Below are positions 15,775 to 24,138 of a stretch of DNA of 50,935 nucleotides, in pieces. A model generated the notes under the pieces. That model did no database searches and had not been told where the DNA came from. It was given only the letters and a program-made list of their open reading frames with translations. The position numbers and the translations under genes are program-made. This DNA is from MGIIa-K1 sp964577145 (GTDB lineage: Archaea > Thermoplasmatota > Poseidoniia > Poseidoniales > Poseidoniaceae), in contig CAZNXM010000011.1 of NCBI GenBank assembly GCA_964577145.1, positions 1 to 50,935 on the forward strand. Reading direction: 5' to 3'. How positions within the stretch are numbered: the first letter of the stretch is position 1; each line of letters starts with the position of its first letter.

Positions 15775-16418
15775 TCAGATTCCTCCATGAGGCCTTGCTC
15801 TTCAAACTTCGCGACTGATAGATTGACCAATAAATCACCAAGACAATAGAAAGCACCAACCAAAAGAGGAGGGTTCCATGCTGTTAATCCCGTCCAAGGA
15901 ACTTCATTCGCCCACGTCCAATTAGCCAGATGTGTACCCCACAATTCCATCAATAATGCAGCCCATGCCATAGTGGCATAGAGTGATGGTTGAGGCCCCC
16001 ACTTAGTGAACCCAAGTACGAGGATTAGAAGGAAGAATCCTGCGGTATCTCCGCCCGTCCACATACCGTATGCTACGAGCGGAATAAATGGCAATAATGA
16101 TGCCATAGCAAATCGAGTAGGTAGGTAATTACTTAATCTTCTTCCGGCATCGAAAAGGAACCAATGCCCCACTGGAACGAATAGCGGCATCAAGCCACGT
16201 TGATACTCGTAAATCAACCAAACTTCACTGAAGAATAACTCCATTGGAGTAGCGAATGCCAATACGGTTAGCATCTCAATGCGTTCCCGCTTTTCGCCCT
16301 TGATGAATAACCACCCAAATAGACCAAGACACCAGATATTAACTGGCCATTCAGCATACTCTGCTGAGACAAAGAGCCCGACCGCGATGGTGACGCCATA
16401 TAGAGCGACCCTACGCAT
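15771..16418 (-). CDS. Polytopic membrane protein coupled to a ferredoxin
   Basis: 215 residues with about seven hydrophobic segments and many Trp/aromatic residues (HLANWTWANEVPWTG; WNPPLLVGAFYCLGD). No family was recognised, and no CxxC or paired haem-type histidines stand out. The first residues MRRVALYGVTIAVGLF form a helix with a basic start. It ends in a 4-nt overlap with the ferredoxin gene and begins 19 nt after the saccharopine-dehydrogenase-like gene. Confidence 0.65.
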   Translation of the reverse strand: MRRVALYGVTIAVGLFVSAEYAEWPVNIWCLGLFGWLFIKGEKRERIEMLTVLAFATPMELFFSEVWLIYEYQRGLMPLFVPVGHWFLFDAGRRLSNYLPTRFAMASLLPFIPLVAYGMWTGGDTAGFFLLILVLGFTKWGPQPSLYATMAWAALLMELWGTHLANWTWANEVPWTGLTAWNPPLLVGAFYCLGDLLVNLSVAKFEEQGLMEESE

Positions 16419-16437
16419 GTTGTGGCGTTGGGCTACT

Positions 16438-17424
16438 TCACTTCAATTCGATGGAGATTCCTTCAGACCTCATCACGTCGATGACGAGTTCTATGACCTC
16501 ATCGGGAAGATCCTCTGGAGCATGTACGCCCGGAGGAAGCATGTCGGGTCGGTCAAGCCATGCAATTGCACATTGTGCAGTGACGATTCCTGTTGTTCTA
16601 GCCATGCTTGAATTACCATTTCTTCCTGAATCTTCGATGACCCAACGTCTTGATTCATCGCCACAGCGAACGTAAATTTCCATCCAAGTAAATTCGTCAC
16701 GCTCTGAGTCGAATGCCCATTTTGAAACTAAATCCTCAGGTGATAATTCAGTTGACTGGTAGAGCTGGATATGGCCCGGCCAGCGCACCGTATATTCCCC
16801 CATATTCTCACATGGGATATCTAAAAGTGAGCGCAGTCCATCGGTTAGGAATGCTTCCATCTTTCGACCAGAGGCATCAATTTCGTGCAATTCTGTCATT
16901 GCTGGAACCTCTACAATCATGCCGTTGCGAATGATTCGTGCTGGTCGAGTATACTCCGCAATAACATCATGAGGAGAAAATGGTGCCATGTATGACCATT
17001 CACCATCGGATTTGCTTGGATTACCACCTACTTTGATGCTGACCTCATCCAATTTTCCCCAGTCACGATATGCTTGGGACACTAGCATATTAGAGAGCCC
17101 TGGTGCAATTCCAACATCCCAAAGAATCGTACTGGAGACTTTTTCGAGAGAATCTGGAGTGATTTCGCTAAAGGAAAGGTCTACTATTTTTTGCCCACTA
17201 GAAGAAAGCGACTTAGTTGCAGCATGCCCGATACTTCCCGGAAGCATATTGACAATTATTTCCGCTGCAGAATGATCTGATGCAAGGGCATCACCAATGT
17301 GCATCTGCGCATCAGTATCCCGATTAATTATGTCAAAAAGATGGACTTCATGGCCGCTTGAAACCAAACGGTTAGTGACAAATAAGCCTACGAGTCCTCC
17401 ACCGAGACAATGTATCCGTGACAT
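16438..17424 (-). CDS. Saccharopine-dehydrogenase-like oxidoreductase
   Basis: 328 residues. An N-terminal Rossmann fold starts at once (IHCLGGGLVGLFVTNRLVSSG, a GxGxxG variant, then HLFD with the acidic residue that favours NAD). The segment DVGIAPGLSNMLVSQAY is typical of the saccharopine dehydrogenase/lysine 6-dehydrogenase superfamily. The substrate is unknown. The ATG at 17424 overlaps the upstream stop as TGATG, implying translational coupling to the GshA-type ligase. Its operon partners, an amide-forming AsnB and a glutamate ligase, suggest a step on a glutamate-derived amino acid or small peptide, which is inference. Confidence 0.75.
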   Translation of the reverse strand: MSRIHCLGGGLVGLFVTNRLVSSGHEVHLFDIINRDTDAQMHIGDALASDHSAAEIIVNMLPGSIGHAATKSLSSSGQKIVDLSFSEITPDSLEKVSSTILWDVGIAPGLSNMLVSQAYRDWGKLDEVSIKVGGNPSKSDGEWSYMAPFSPHDVIAEYTRPARIIRNGMIVEVPAMTELHEIDASGRKMEAFLTDGLRSLLDIPCENMGEYTVRWPGHIQLYQSTELSPEDLVSKWAFDSERDEFTWMEIYVRCGDESRRWVIEDSGRNGNSSMARTTGIVTAQCAIAWLDRPDMLPPGVHAPEDLPDEVIELVIDVMRSEGISIELK

Positions 17425-18629
17425 CAAGCATTCTCCTGCTTTGCAGATTCTTCTCCCATTGCAAGCATGCTGAGTTCGGCTACAAGCGCATGCCATCCAT
17501 GTGCATGCTCGCCGTATGATTCACCGACCTCGCTATAAGAATGGAATTCTGCAGAAGGTGAGTTGAGATTCTCCATCTCACCTTTCTTGGGATTGATACG
17601 ATAGAACCAGGAGGCAGCCTCTCCGTCGATGAGGTACACTACGGGCTCCACCGGTGCCCCTTCTGAATCATACAAGGAGGTTGGAACACCTTCCTGGATC
17701 AGGAAATTCTCAACATCAACCCCTCCTTTAGAGTACATCAACCGCTTGAATTTGCGATTTGAAAGATTGAGTAGTTGTTCGCCACTGGTGACAGCCATGA
17801 TACCGAGACCATAGGTACCTCGATCGTTCTTGATGAATGCGACCGGTTCTCTTTCGATTCCGAGCGCCTCGTAACGAACAGTGATCCGGGCGAGGAATTC
17901 ATCGACCTCGGCTGCGAGCATCTCACGGCAGACCGCTCTGTCGAGACATTTGTCCTCGCTTACGAACCAATCGGTCATCAGATGCCAGGGATCGATTCCG
18001 AGGATCTCGGCGATTTCATCAATATAGGATTTGAGACAGGCATAGTGCTCACTCTTTCGCCGGCGCTGCCAACCCATGTGAGGTGGGGGACTGACCTGAT
18101 GAGAGGTCAGACCTCCAACCATGCCTTCGGTCAGGTCATTGTTCAACATCACCAGGCAGGGCTTCTCCCCTTTGATGATGAAATCATCTCCGATGAGTTT
18201 TACCTCATCCAACTTCAACGGACCTGTGAGTCCATCCAATGACCCATGCCCTTCCAATTCAGGAGAACCTACGGTACAACGGAATCCACCGGCTTCAATC
18301 AAGCGTTTTATCGTAGCCACATTTTCGACATAGCCAGGATTTCTCGTATGGCTTTCAGGATATAGATGAACCCAGGTACAACCTTCATGCTTGCGCAATA
18401 TATGATTTGAAAGCAAGGCTGAAAGATGCGGTTCATCTTCGGGCGAGATATTATTGAAACCCGCTGGAAAGTGATTGGCATCTACTACAGCTATCTTCCA
18501 ACCAGCATCGCGAATATCTACACTACCATAAATTGGAATTGGAACTTCAGCCCTCTTCTTCATCATCCAAGAGGAGATTTTCTCTCGATTATCCTCTAAG
18601 CGATTTGAAAGGTCGTGCACAAATGTCAA
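17424..18629 (-). CDS. gshA: Glutamate-cysteine ligase, GshA (ferrooxidans-type) family
   Basis: 401 residues resembling the Acidithiobacillus-type GshA family, ATP-dependent ligases of glutamate and cysteine unrelated to E. coli GshA. The clearest marker is GSVDIRDAGWKIAVVDANHF followed by PAGFNNI; also HMGWQRRRKSEHYA and IKNDRGTYGLGIM, a likely ATP-binding segment. The gene starts with TTG at 18629 inside TTGA, overlapping the asnB stop by 4 nt, with GAGGTGA just upstream. Gamma-glutamylcysteine as a cell thiol is known in haloarchaea, so that role is plausible, but the operon context leaves room for a different amine substrate. Confidence 0.78.
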   Translation of the reverse strand: MTFVHDLSNRLEDNREKISSWMMKKRAEVPIPIYGSVDIRDAGWKIAVVDANHFPAGFNNISPEDEPHLSALLSNHILRKHEGCTWVHLYPESHTRNPGYVENVATIKRLIEAGGFRCTVGSPELEGHGSLDGLTGPLKLDEVKLIGDDFIIKGEKPCLVMLNNDLTEGMVGGLTSHQVSPPPHMGWQRRRKSEHYACLKSYIDEIAEILGIDPWHLMTDWFVSEDKCLDRAVCREMLAAEVDEFLARITVRYEALGIEREPVAFIKNDRGTYGLGIMAVTSGEQLLNLSNRKFKRLMYSKGGVDVENFLIQEGVPTSLYDSEGAPVEPVVYLIDGEAASWFYRINPKKGEMENLNSPSAEFHSYSEVGESYGEHAHGWHALVAELSMLAMGEESAKQENA

Positions 18630-20206
18630 TTTATCACCTCATCCAGTAAAACTGAAACATCCCCTGCACGCTTTGCACGGCCGCCATCAAGGATATGCAT
18701 TGCCTCGAAAAGCCCNNNNNNNNNNNNNNNNNNNNNNNNNNNNNNNNNNNNNNNNNNNNNNNNNNNNNNNNNNNNNNNNNNNNNNNNNNNNNNNNNNNNN
18801 NNNNNNNNNNNNNNNGGCAACTTATTCGAAGCATTTCTGTGACTTGCGCCTAAGAAAGGAACTCTCACTTCAAGGCTATGAGCCATAGAGTGTCGGTCGA
18901 CCAATCTCAATTGGAAATTAGCCAATTGACCATGGTCTAATTCAAATTGCAAAAAATCCTGTAGTGTAGTGCAGTGATTATCTGGTTGATGCGAATCACT
19001 CCACCACTGTTCGCCTTCCAATGATTCCAATGAACAATCTAAGTCTTCGAGGCGCGCATTGATTTCAAGCGCATGTGAATTCAAATCTCGATATCGTGGA
19101 TATCCTGCATGTAATTCATCAGCCCCTTGCCCACATAGACCAACCGTTACCGATTCTGCCATCTTTGCAAATAATGGTTGAAAGAATAATACCGTCAAAT
19201 CAAGGTCCTCACCGTGCCAGGCAAGGTCTGGTAATCTCGAATGGAAGGAGTCTGGCTCCAATATGTGCTGATGGTGAGTTAATTCAAGTGACGAGGTTAC
19301 CGTCTCCGCTGCAATCCAATCGGGGTTGTCTTCGCTTTCCGCAACTGTCCAGCAAGCGGGAACTGGCTGCCCAGCACGCTCTGCCGCTTCATGGGCAACC
19401 GCTGCAACCAAAGATGAATCAAGACCTCCGGAAAGTACGATTCCTACAGGCACATCTGCCATCAAACGGTCTTGGACACTGGTCACGAATGACTCTAGTA
19501 AATCTGCGGGGTTATCCCATGATAATGACGGGGCAACGTTCTGAGTCTCAAAACGCGCAGTGCTCGTCATCACAGGCTTATCTTCAACTAATTCCCACAC
19601 CTCGACACTTCCTGGTCTAACTTGGTGGACCCCTTTGAGTAGAGTCGTTGCATCAAGAGGATATTCCCATGCAATACGAGCACGCATGGCTAGGTCATCT
19701 ATTTCGGGAATATGTGATTCATGTGCACGTAGAACCTTATGTTCTGAAGCAAAGAGAAGTGTGTCATCTACTATTGTGCGAGCAAGGGGCTTAATTCCCA
19801 TTGGGTCACGAGCAAGAATCAGTTGCCCATCGCTCCAGATCGCAAAGGCAAACATTCCATCCAAGAGACGAATCCACGAGGCGTGTTCACGCGCAGTACC
19901 TCCTCTATTCATTGAATGCAATGCTAGGATGGCTTCACTATCACCCGCTGTACGATAGGGGTATCCATCGATTTTTAGATCGAGATGATTGTATAATTCA
20001 CCATTCACAACAGCTACAGAACCTTCGCCAAATAATGGTTGAGGGGAACCCTCGATATCGAGGATTGCTAACCGAGCATGAGCGAGACCGCATTCCTCGT
20101 CAGAAAAGGTTCCCTTTCCATCGGGGCCACGGTGTTGCATTAGCGAAATCATGCGATTTAGTACAGCATCGTCGGGCTGTCCGAGCATACCGCCTATTCC
20201 GCACAC
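18626..20206 (-). CDS. asnB: Asparagine synthase (glutamine-hydrolysing), interrupted by assembly gap
   Basis: Class II glutamine amidotransferase plus synthetase. C2 follows the initiator Met (MCGIGGMLG). RGPDG, LAHARLAILD and VVNGELYNH mark the glutaminase domain, and the PP-loop VGIVLSGGLDSSLVAA marks the AMP-forming synthetase domain. GQGADELHAGYPRY and SLEVRVPFLG follow. A run of 100 N removes part of the C-terminal domain; the flanks are in one frame only if the true gap length equals 100 modulo 3. It is the first gene of a coupled set with gshA and the saccharopine-dehydrogenase-like gene, so the product amidated may not be free asparagine. Confidence 0.9.
   Translation of the reverse strand: MCGIGGMLGQPDDAVLNRMISLMQHRGPDGKGTFSDEECGLAHARLAILDIEGSPQPLFGEGSVAVVNGELYNHLDLKIDGYPYRTAGDSEAILALHSMNRGGTAREHASWIRLLDGMFAFAIWSDGQLILARDPMGIKPLARTIVDDTLLFASEHKVLRAHESHIPEIDDLAMRARIAWEYPLDATTLLKGVHQVRPGSVEVWELVEDKPVMTSTARFETQNVAPSLSWDNPADLLESFVTSVQDRLMADVPVGIVLSGGLDSSLVAAVAHEAAERAGQPVPACWTVAESEDNPDWIAAETVTSSLELTHHQHILEPDSFHSRLPDLAWHGEDLDLTVLFFQPLFAKMAESVTVGLCGQGADELHAGYPRYRDLNSHALEINARLEDLDCSLESLEGEQWWSDSHQPDNHCTTLQDFLQFELDHGQLANFQLRLVDRHSMAHSLEVRVPFLGASHRNASNKLXXXXXXXXXXXXXXXXXXXXXXXXXXXXXXXXXXGLFEAMHILDGGRAKRAGDVSVLLDEVIN
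18716..18815. other. Assembly gap (100 N)
   Basis: Exactly 100 unknown bases inside asnB. A round 100 is commonly a scaffolding placeholder of unknown true length, so the asnB length and the continuity of this region are uncertain. Confidence 0.98.
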
Positions 20207-20254
20207 AATAATGCCTCACAGTAAGTTGCACAAGAGGCCTTGCCTGATTTGAGA

Positions 20255-20365
20255 TTACCACAAAGGGTATGCAAACATCGTAATTACAAGAAGTCCGAAT
20301 GCTGCGAGGAAGGCTAGTAGGTATGCGCTTTGAGGAGGGTCCTTGGAAGGGTTCTCGTCACTCAT
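20255..20365 (-). CDS. 36-residue single-helix membrane peptide
   Basis: A short reading frame beginning MSDENPSKDPPQSAY, followed by one hydrophobic helix (LLAFLAAFGLLVITMFAY) and ending PLW. AGGTGA lies 6 nt before the ATG. The hydrophilic N terminus, single membrane segment and good ribosome site argue that it is translated. It follows the dolichol-kinase-like gene by ~50 nt on the same strand. Function is unknown; single-helix peptides often stabilise larger membrane proteins. Confidence 0.6.
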   Translation of the reverse strand: MSDENPSKDPPQSAYLLAFLAAFGLLVITMFAYPLW

Positions 20366-20415
20366 GTGGTCTCACCTAATATTGGGCGGGTGAATGCGGC
20401 ATTTCAAGATTCTGT

Positions 20416-21033
20416 TCACAACCATGGAATGATTATCAGAACCACTGCAAGTGGAATTAGCATCATGGTCGCATTATCATCTATCCAACGTAGCCTTGGC
20501 CATTCAGCTGCAACACAAATTGGTGCCATCAATGGGACCAAGAAAAGAGGAGTATCAAGCAGATACCATCCGCCTCCCCAAATTAGTGCCAAGAAAATCG
20601 ACCCACCAATGAAAACCTGCTGTGAACTGAGACCACGTCTACGTAATTCGCCAAGGAATGGGTCGCCGAAGGAGAGCGACAATACAAGGGGGTAGACAAA
20701 CTCTGGACGATCTGGAATAGTTAGGAAAGTGATTCCGATTGCAAAAGCACCCCATGCAAGTGCACTAACTTGTTTGGCCTCATAATCACGCTGACCAAAA
20801 ACGGTGATACCTAACTTGAGTCGTGCAGCCTCTACAATAACCAAAGTGATGACTACTGCTGAAGCAAATTGAGCTGTTCCAATATTGATGGTTTGCGAAA
20901 TGGCTTCTCCATGCTCAAACCACAACCATGGAATCAATGCCATAGAAATGTGAAATGTTCTACGTGCAATGTGGCCAGATATCCCACCCACCGAATGTTC
21001 TACTGGGTCTGTGAGTTCAACTTGATCGCTCAT
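20416..21033 (-). CDS. Dolichol kinase / CTP-transferase-like membrane protein
   Basis: 205 residues, polytopic (about six to seven helices). RRTFHISMALIPWLW near the N terminus, VEAARLKLG, DYEAKQVSALAWGAFAIGIT and LSFGDPFLGELRRRG resemble the SEC59/dolichol kinase and CDP-diglyceride synthase group, in which a GD motif after a membrane helix binds the nucleotide. Such enzymes activate polyprenols or lipids at the membrane. It overlaps the meaB stop by 4 nt (ATGA). Substrate is uncertain. Confidence 0.62.
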   Translation of the reverse strand: MSDQVELTDPVEHSVGGISGHIARRTFHISMALIPWLWFEHGEAISQTINIGTAQFASAVVITLVIVEAARLKLGITVFGQRDYEAKQVSALAWGAFAIGITFLTIPDRPEFVYPLVLSLSFGDPFLGELRRRGLSSQQVFIGGSIFLALIWGGGWYLLDTPLFLVPLMAPICVAAEWPRLRWIDDNATMMLIPLAVVLIIIPWL

Positions 21034-21848
21034 GACAACTCCTCCAATGCTTGAGCCAGTGTAAGCACTTCTTGAGACATGCGGTCAAGTACTGCTTCGA
21101 AGTTGGGATTTGTAGTCAACAAATGCTCGTGCGCCATCAATAGCCTCTGCCTATTGCGAGCACGTTGCGAACTAACCCGTGACTCCAAGGCAAATATCAT
21201 TGCAGGTAATTGGTCTAAACCATCACCTGTCAAAGCAGAAACTTTGACTATTTCAGGTGCATCATCTGTAATCGATAATGACATTGTTAAATCATTCACC
21301 ACTTTGTCTGCACCGGGCAAATCCGATTTGTTAACGATTAGAAGGTCTGCGAGTTCAAGGAGCCCTGCTTTCTCTGCTTGGATACCATCGCCACGTGCAG
21401 GGCCTTCGACTACAATGATGCGGTCTGCTATTGCTGCACAGCGTATTTCTGCCTGTCCAGCTCCAACTGTTTCAATAATGACTAATCCGAACTTATTCCC
21501 CAATAAGTGGCTTGCAAGTCCTTGAATTATAGATGGAACAGCCCCACTTGAAGAGCGGGTTGCAATACTCCTCACATAGATGGCATCGGCCTTGGAAGTA
21601 TCGTCGAGGACGCTCAAGCGAATCCTATCACCAAGTAATGCTCCACCGCTAAGAGGTGAAGTAGGGTCAACGGCTAGTACTGCAACTGTATGTTCTGGTG
21701 CAAGTCTGTGCAGTAAACCATCGACTAAGCATGACTTACCTACACCTGGAGGACCGGTGATTGCTATTACCAATCCTTCACCGCTGATAGGATCCATCTC
21801 TCCATCTTCGATGGCTGTCAGCTCACGAGCAAGCCGACGACGGTCCAA
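21030..21848 (-). CDS. meaB: MeaB/ArgK-type G3E GTPase
   Basis: 272 residues. This GTPase chaperones adenosylcobalamin loading and protection of methylmalonyl-CoA mutase. Walker A GPPGVGKS is near residue 32, then VLAVDPTSPLSGGALLGDRIR, ETVGAGQAE (switch region), and NKSD for guanine recognition. It starts with TTG at 21848 immediately after the stop of the mutase B12 subunit, with GGGGTGAG just upstream. N-terminal homology (RRRLARELTAIEDGE, compare family 'aLaraltlvE') supports this start over the internal ATG at 21797. Adjacency to its client subunit supports the assignment. Confidence 0.92.
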   Translation of the reverse strand: MDRRRLARELTAIEDGEMDPISGEGLVIAITGPPGVGKSCLVDGLLHRLAPEHTVAVLAVDPTSPLSGGALLGDRIRLSVLDDTSKADAIYVRSIATRSSSGAVPSIIQGLASHLLGNKFGLVIIETVGAGQAEIRCAAIADRIIVVEGPARGDGIQAEKAGLLELADLLIVNKSDLPGADKVVNDLTMSLSITDDAPEIVKVSALTGDGLDQLPAMIFALESRVSSQRARNRQRLLMAHEHLLTTNPNFEAVLDRMSQEVLTLAQALEELS

Positions 21849-22286
21849 TCACTCACCCCAATGCCAAGTATCATCTGAACCTACGCCACAATTTCGACCT
21901 GTGGCTTCGGAAATGAATTCAAGAATGTCACTTGAAGTGGTTCCCGGGCCAAAAATAGCCCTCACTCCTACTGCGTGTAATGCAGGCCTTTCATCATCTG
22001 GAATGATGCCACCGCCAAATACGATTACATCATTCAATCCAGCCTCCCTCAATAGATTGCAAACTGTTGGGAATAGATGGCCATGTGCTCCTGATAGAGA
22101 GGACAGACCGACGAAACGTGCATCTTCATCCATGGCGGTGCGGACGATTTGATTTGGGGTTCGACGCAGTCCGGTGTAAATCACTTCATGACCGCCATCA
22201 CGTAATGCCCTAGCCACGACCTTGGCGCCACGGTCATGCCCGTCAAGCCCCGGCTTGGCGATAATGATGCGCTGCCTCTCGCCCAT
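21849..22286 (-). CDS. mcmA2: Methylmalonyl-CoA mutase, B12-binding subunit
   Basis: 145 residues, the cobalamin-binding domain as a separate polypeptide, as in many archaea. The base-off B12 motif is DGHDRG (D15-x-H17-x-x-G20), followed by GLRRTPNQIV, LSSLSGAH and VIVFGGGIIPDD. It would pair with a large catalytic subunit that is not in this window. The mutase interconverts methylmalonyl-CoA and succinyl-CoA. The gene is divergent from pccB, with 99 nt between the two starts. Confidence 0.92.
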   Translation of the reverse strand: MGERQRIIIAKPGLDGHDRGAKVVARALRDGGHEVIYTGLRRTPNQIVRTAMDEDARFVGLSSLSGAHGHLFPTVCNLLREAGLNDVIVFGGGIIPDDERPALHAVGVRAIFGPGTTSSDILEFISEATGRNCGVGSDDTWHWGE

Positions 22287-22385
22287 GTTTGATGGTGGCT
22301 GGAGGGGCTATGAAGCGGTTGCGGTGTAGAAATGCACACACAACCCATAAGGAGGGTCTTTGCTTGAAGCGTAGCGGGATAGGTC

Positions 22386-23939
22386 ATGGCGAGTACCGAG
22401 GAGAGACTCAAAGACCTGCGAAATCGCAAAAGTCGCGGTGAAGCGGGTGGAGGTCAAAACCGCATTGATGCTCAGCATAAGAAGGGCAAAATGACTGCTC
22501 GCGAGCGCCTAGAATCGCTTTTGGATGATGGGTCATTCCAAGAGATTGATGCATTGGTAGAGCACCGGTGCAGGGATTTTGAAATGGACAAGAATATCAT
22601 CCCCGGAGATGGAGTCGTCACTGGACATGGTACTATCGACGGAAGAGAAGTTTTCGCTTTCGCACAGGATTTCACCGTTTACGGCGGTAGTCTCGGGGAA
22701 ATGCATGGCCTCAAAATTTGCAAAGTCCTAGATATGGCTCTCAAAACAGGGCGCCCCGTAATTGGACTCAATGATTCAGGTGGAGCCCGTATCCAAGAAG
22801 GGGTAGCCTCACTCGGTTCCTATGCAGAAATTTTCTTCCGCAATGTTCGCGCAAGTGGCGTTGTTCCACAGATTAGCGTAATCATGGGACCTTGTGCTGG
22901 TGGTGCGGTATACTCACCGGCGATTACTGACTTCGTCATAATGGTCGACAAGACCGCACACATGTTCATCACCGGACCTGAAGTCATCAAGACCGTGACC
23001 AATGAAGAAGTCAGTTTCGAAGACCTTGGCGGAGCGGGAACTCATGGTAGTAAATCCGGAGTATCCCACTTTACTGCAGAAAATGACGATGATGCCTTGG
23101 ATATGGCTCGCCAATTAGTTTCAATGTTCCCTTCCAATAATATGGAAAAACCTCCTAGCCGAAAGAGTAGCGATCCTAAAGATAGGATGTGCGAAAAATT
23201 GGACTCCATCGTTCCCGAAGACCCTGGAAAACCATATGATGTCAAGGATGTAATCACTGAAATCCTTGATGATGGTGGTTTCATGGAAGTTCAAGAAAAT
23301 TGGGCGGGTAATATCGTTGTTGGATTTGGTCATCTTGGCAGCCATACCGTAGGAGTTGTGGCAAACCAACCAAAGATTCTCGCAGGCTGTCTCGACATCG
23401 ATGCTTCGGATAAGGCGGCGAGATTTGTCCGATTTTGTGATGCCTTCAATATCCCAATAATTACTCTAGAAGACGTACCCGGTTTCCTTCCCGGTACCAA
23501 TCAAGAATGGGGTGGCATTATTCGACATGGTGCAAAACTACTCTACGCATATGCTGAAGCAACCGTGCCCAAACTAACGGTAATCTTGCGAAAGGCATAC
23601 GGTGGGGCATATGACGTCATGTCATCCAAGCACATCAGAGGCGATTATAACGTGGCTTGGCCCAGTGCAGAACTCGCTGTAATGGGTGCAGAAGGTGCAG
23701 TTCAAATCATTCATCGCAATCGCCTCAAGAATGCTCGTGACCCCGATGGTGAAAGAGCGAGATTGATAGAGGATTTTGAGGAGAAATTTGCCAATCCATA
23801 CAAGGCTGCAGCATTGGGTTACCTTGACGATGTCATAGAACCCAGTCAAACCAGAGACCGTTTGTGTAAGTCGCTAGAAATGTTGCTCGATAAAGAGGAA
23901 TTACGGCCAGCAAGAAAGCACGGAAATATTCCATTATGA
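22386..23939 (+). CDS. pccB: Propionyl-CoA carboxylase, carboxyltransferase (beta) subunit
   Basis: 517 residues, full length. Family segments include KKGKMTARERLESLLDDGSF, FAQDFTVYGGSLGEMHG, NDSGGARIQEGV, GPCAGGAVYSPAITDF, and AYGGAYDVMSSKHIRGD. The Asp in GGAYDVM is the residue that, as I recall, marks propionyl-CoA rather than acetyl-CoA preference in actinobacterial homologues. The product methylmalonyl-CoA feeds the mutase encoded divergently. GGATAGGT precedes the ATG. A biotin carboxylase (alpha) subunit is required but not encoded here. Confidence 0.93.
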   Translation: MASTEERLKDLRNRKSRGEAGGGQNRIDAQHKKGKMTARERLESLLDDGSFQEIDALVEHRCRDFEMDKNIIPGDGVVTGHGTIDGREVFAFAQDFTVYGGSLGEMHGLKICKVLDMALKTGRPVIGLNDSGGARIQEGVASLGSYAEIFFRNVRASGVVPQISVIMGPCAGGAVYSPAITDFVIMVDKTAHMFITGPEVIKTVTNEEVSFEDLGGAGTHGSKSGVSHFTAENDDDALDMARQLVSMFPSNNMEKPPSRKSSDPKDRMCEKLDSIVPEDPGKPYDVKDVITEILDDGGFMEVQENWAGNIVVGFGHLGSHTVGVVANQPKILAGCLDIDASDKAARFVRFCDAFNIPIITLEDVPGFLPGTNQEWGGIIRHGAKLLYAYAEATVPKLTVILRKAYGGAYDVMSSKHIRGDYNVAWPSAELAVMGAEGAVQIIHRNRLKNARDPDGERARLIEDFEEKFANPYKAAALGYLDDVIEPSQTRDRLCKSLEMLLDKEELRPARKHGNIPL

Positions 23940-23948
23940 GGCGATTGT

Positions 23949-24134
23949 ATGACTGATATCGCAACACTGAGAATGGCAGCAATTGCCGCAGTACTCGCTG
24001 CTAGTAGTAGTGGTGAAAACCCGGGGCAAATCGCTCGTAAAAGCGGAGAAGCTTGGGCTAAAGATCACCGCCGAATGAATATGGGATATTCTTCCCTATT
24101 GCACAGTAGGAGCGCACGCTCCCCATGGAGATGA
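23949..24134 (+). CDS. Small accessory protein of the acyl-CoA carboxylase
   Basis: 61 residues between pccB and the biotin carrier. The pattern LRMAAIAAVLAAS, then an Ala-rich/Gly stretch and GEAWAKDHRRMNM, resembles the short 'IAAAiAay...W...gR' motif of small subunits or tails attached to biotin-dependent carboxylases and decarboxylases (OadG tails, archaeal PccX-like proteins). It lacks a strong membrane helix. It starts 9 nt after pccB with GAGG just upstream and ends 4 nt before the carrier gene, so it is almost certainly co-translated with them. Confidence 0.68.
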   Translation: MTDIATLRMAAIAAVLAASSSGENPGQIARKSGEAWAKDHRRMNMGYSSLLHSRSARSPWR

Positions 24135-24138
24135 GAAG

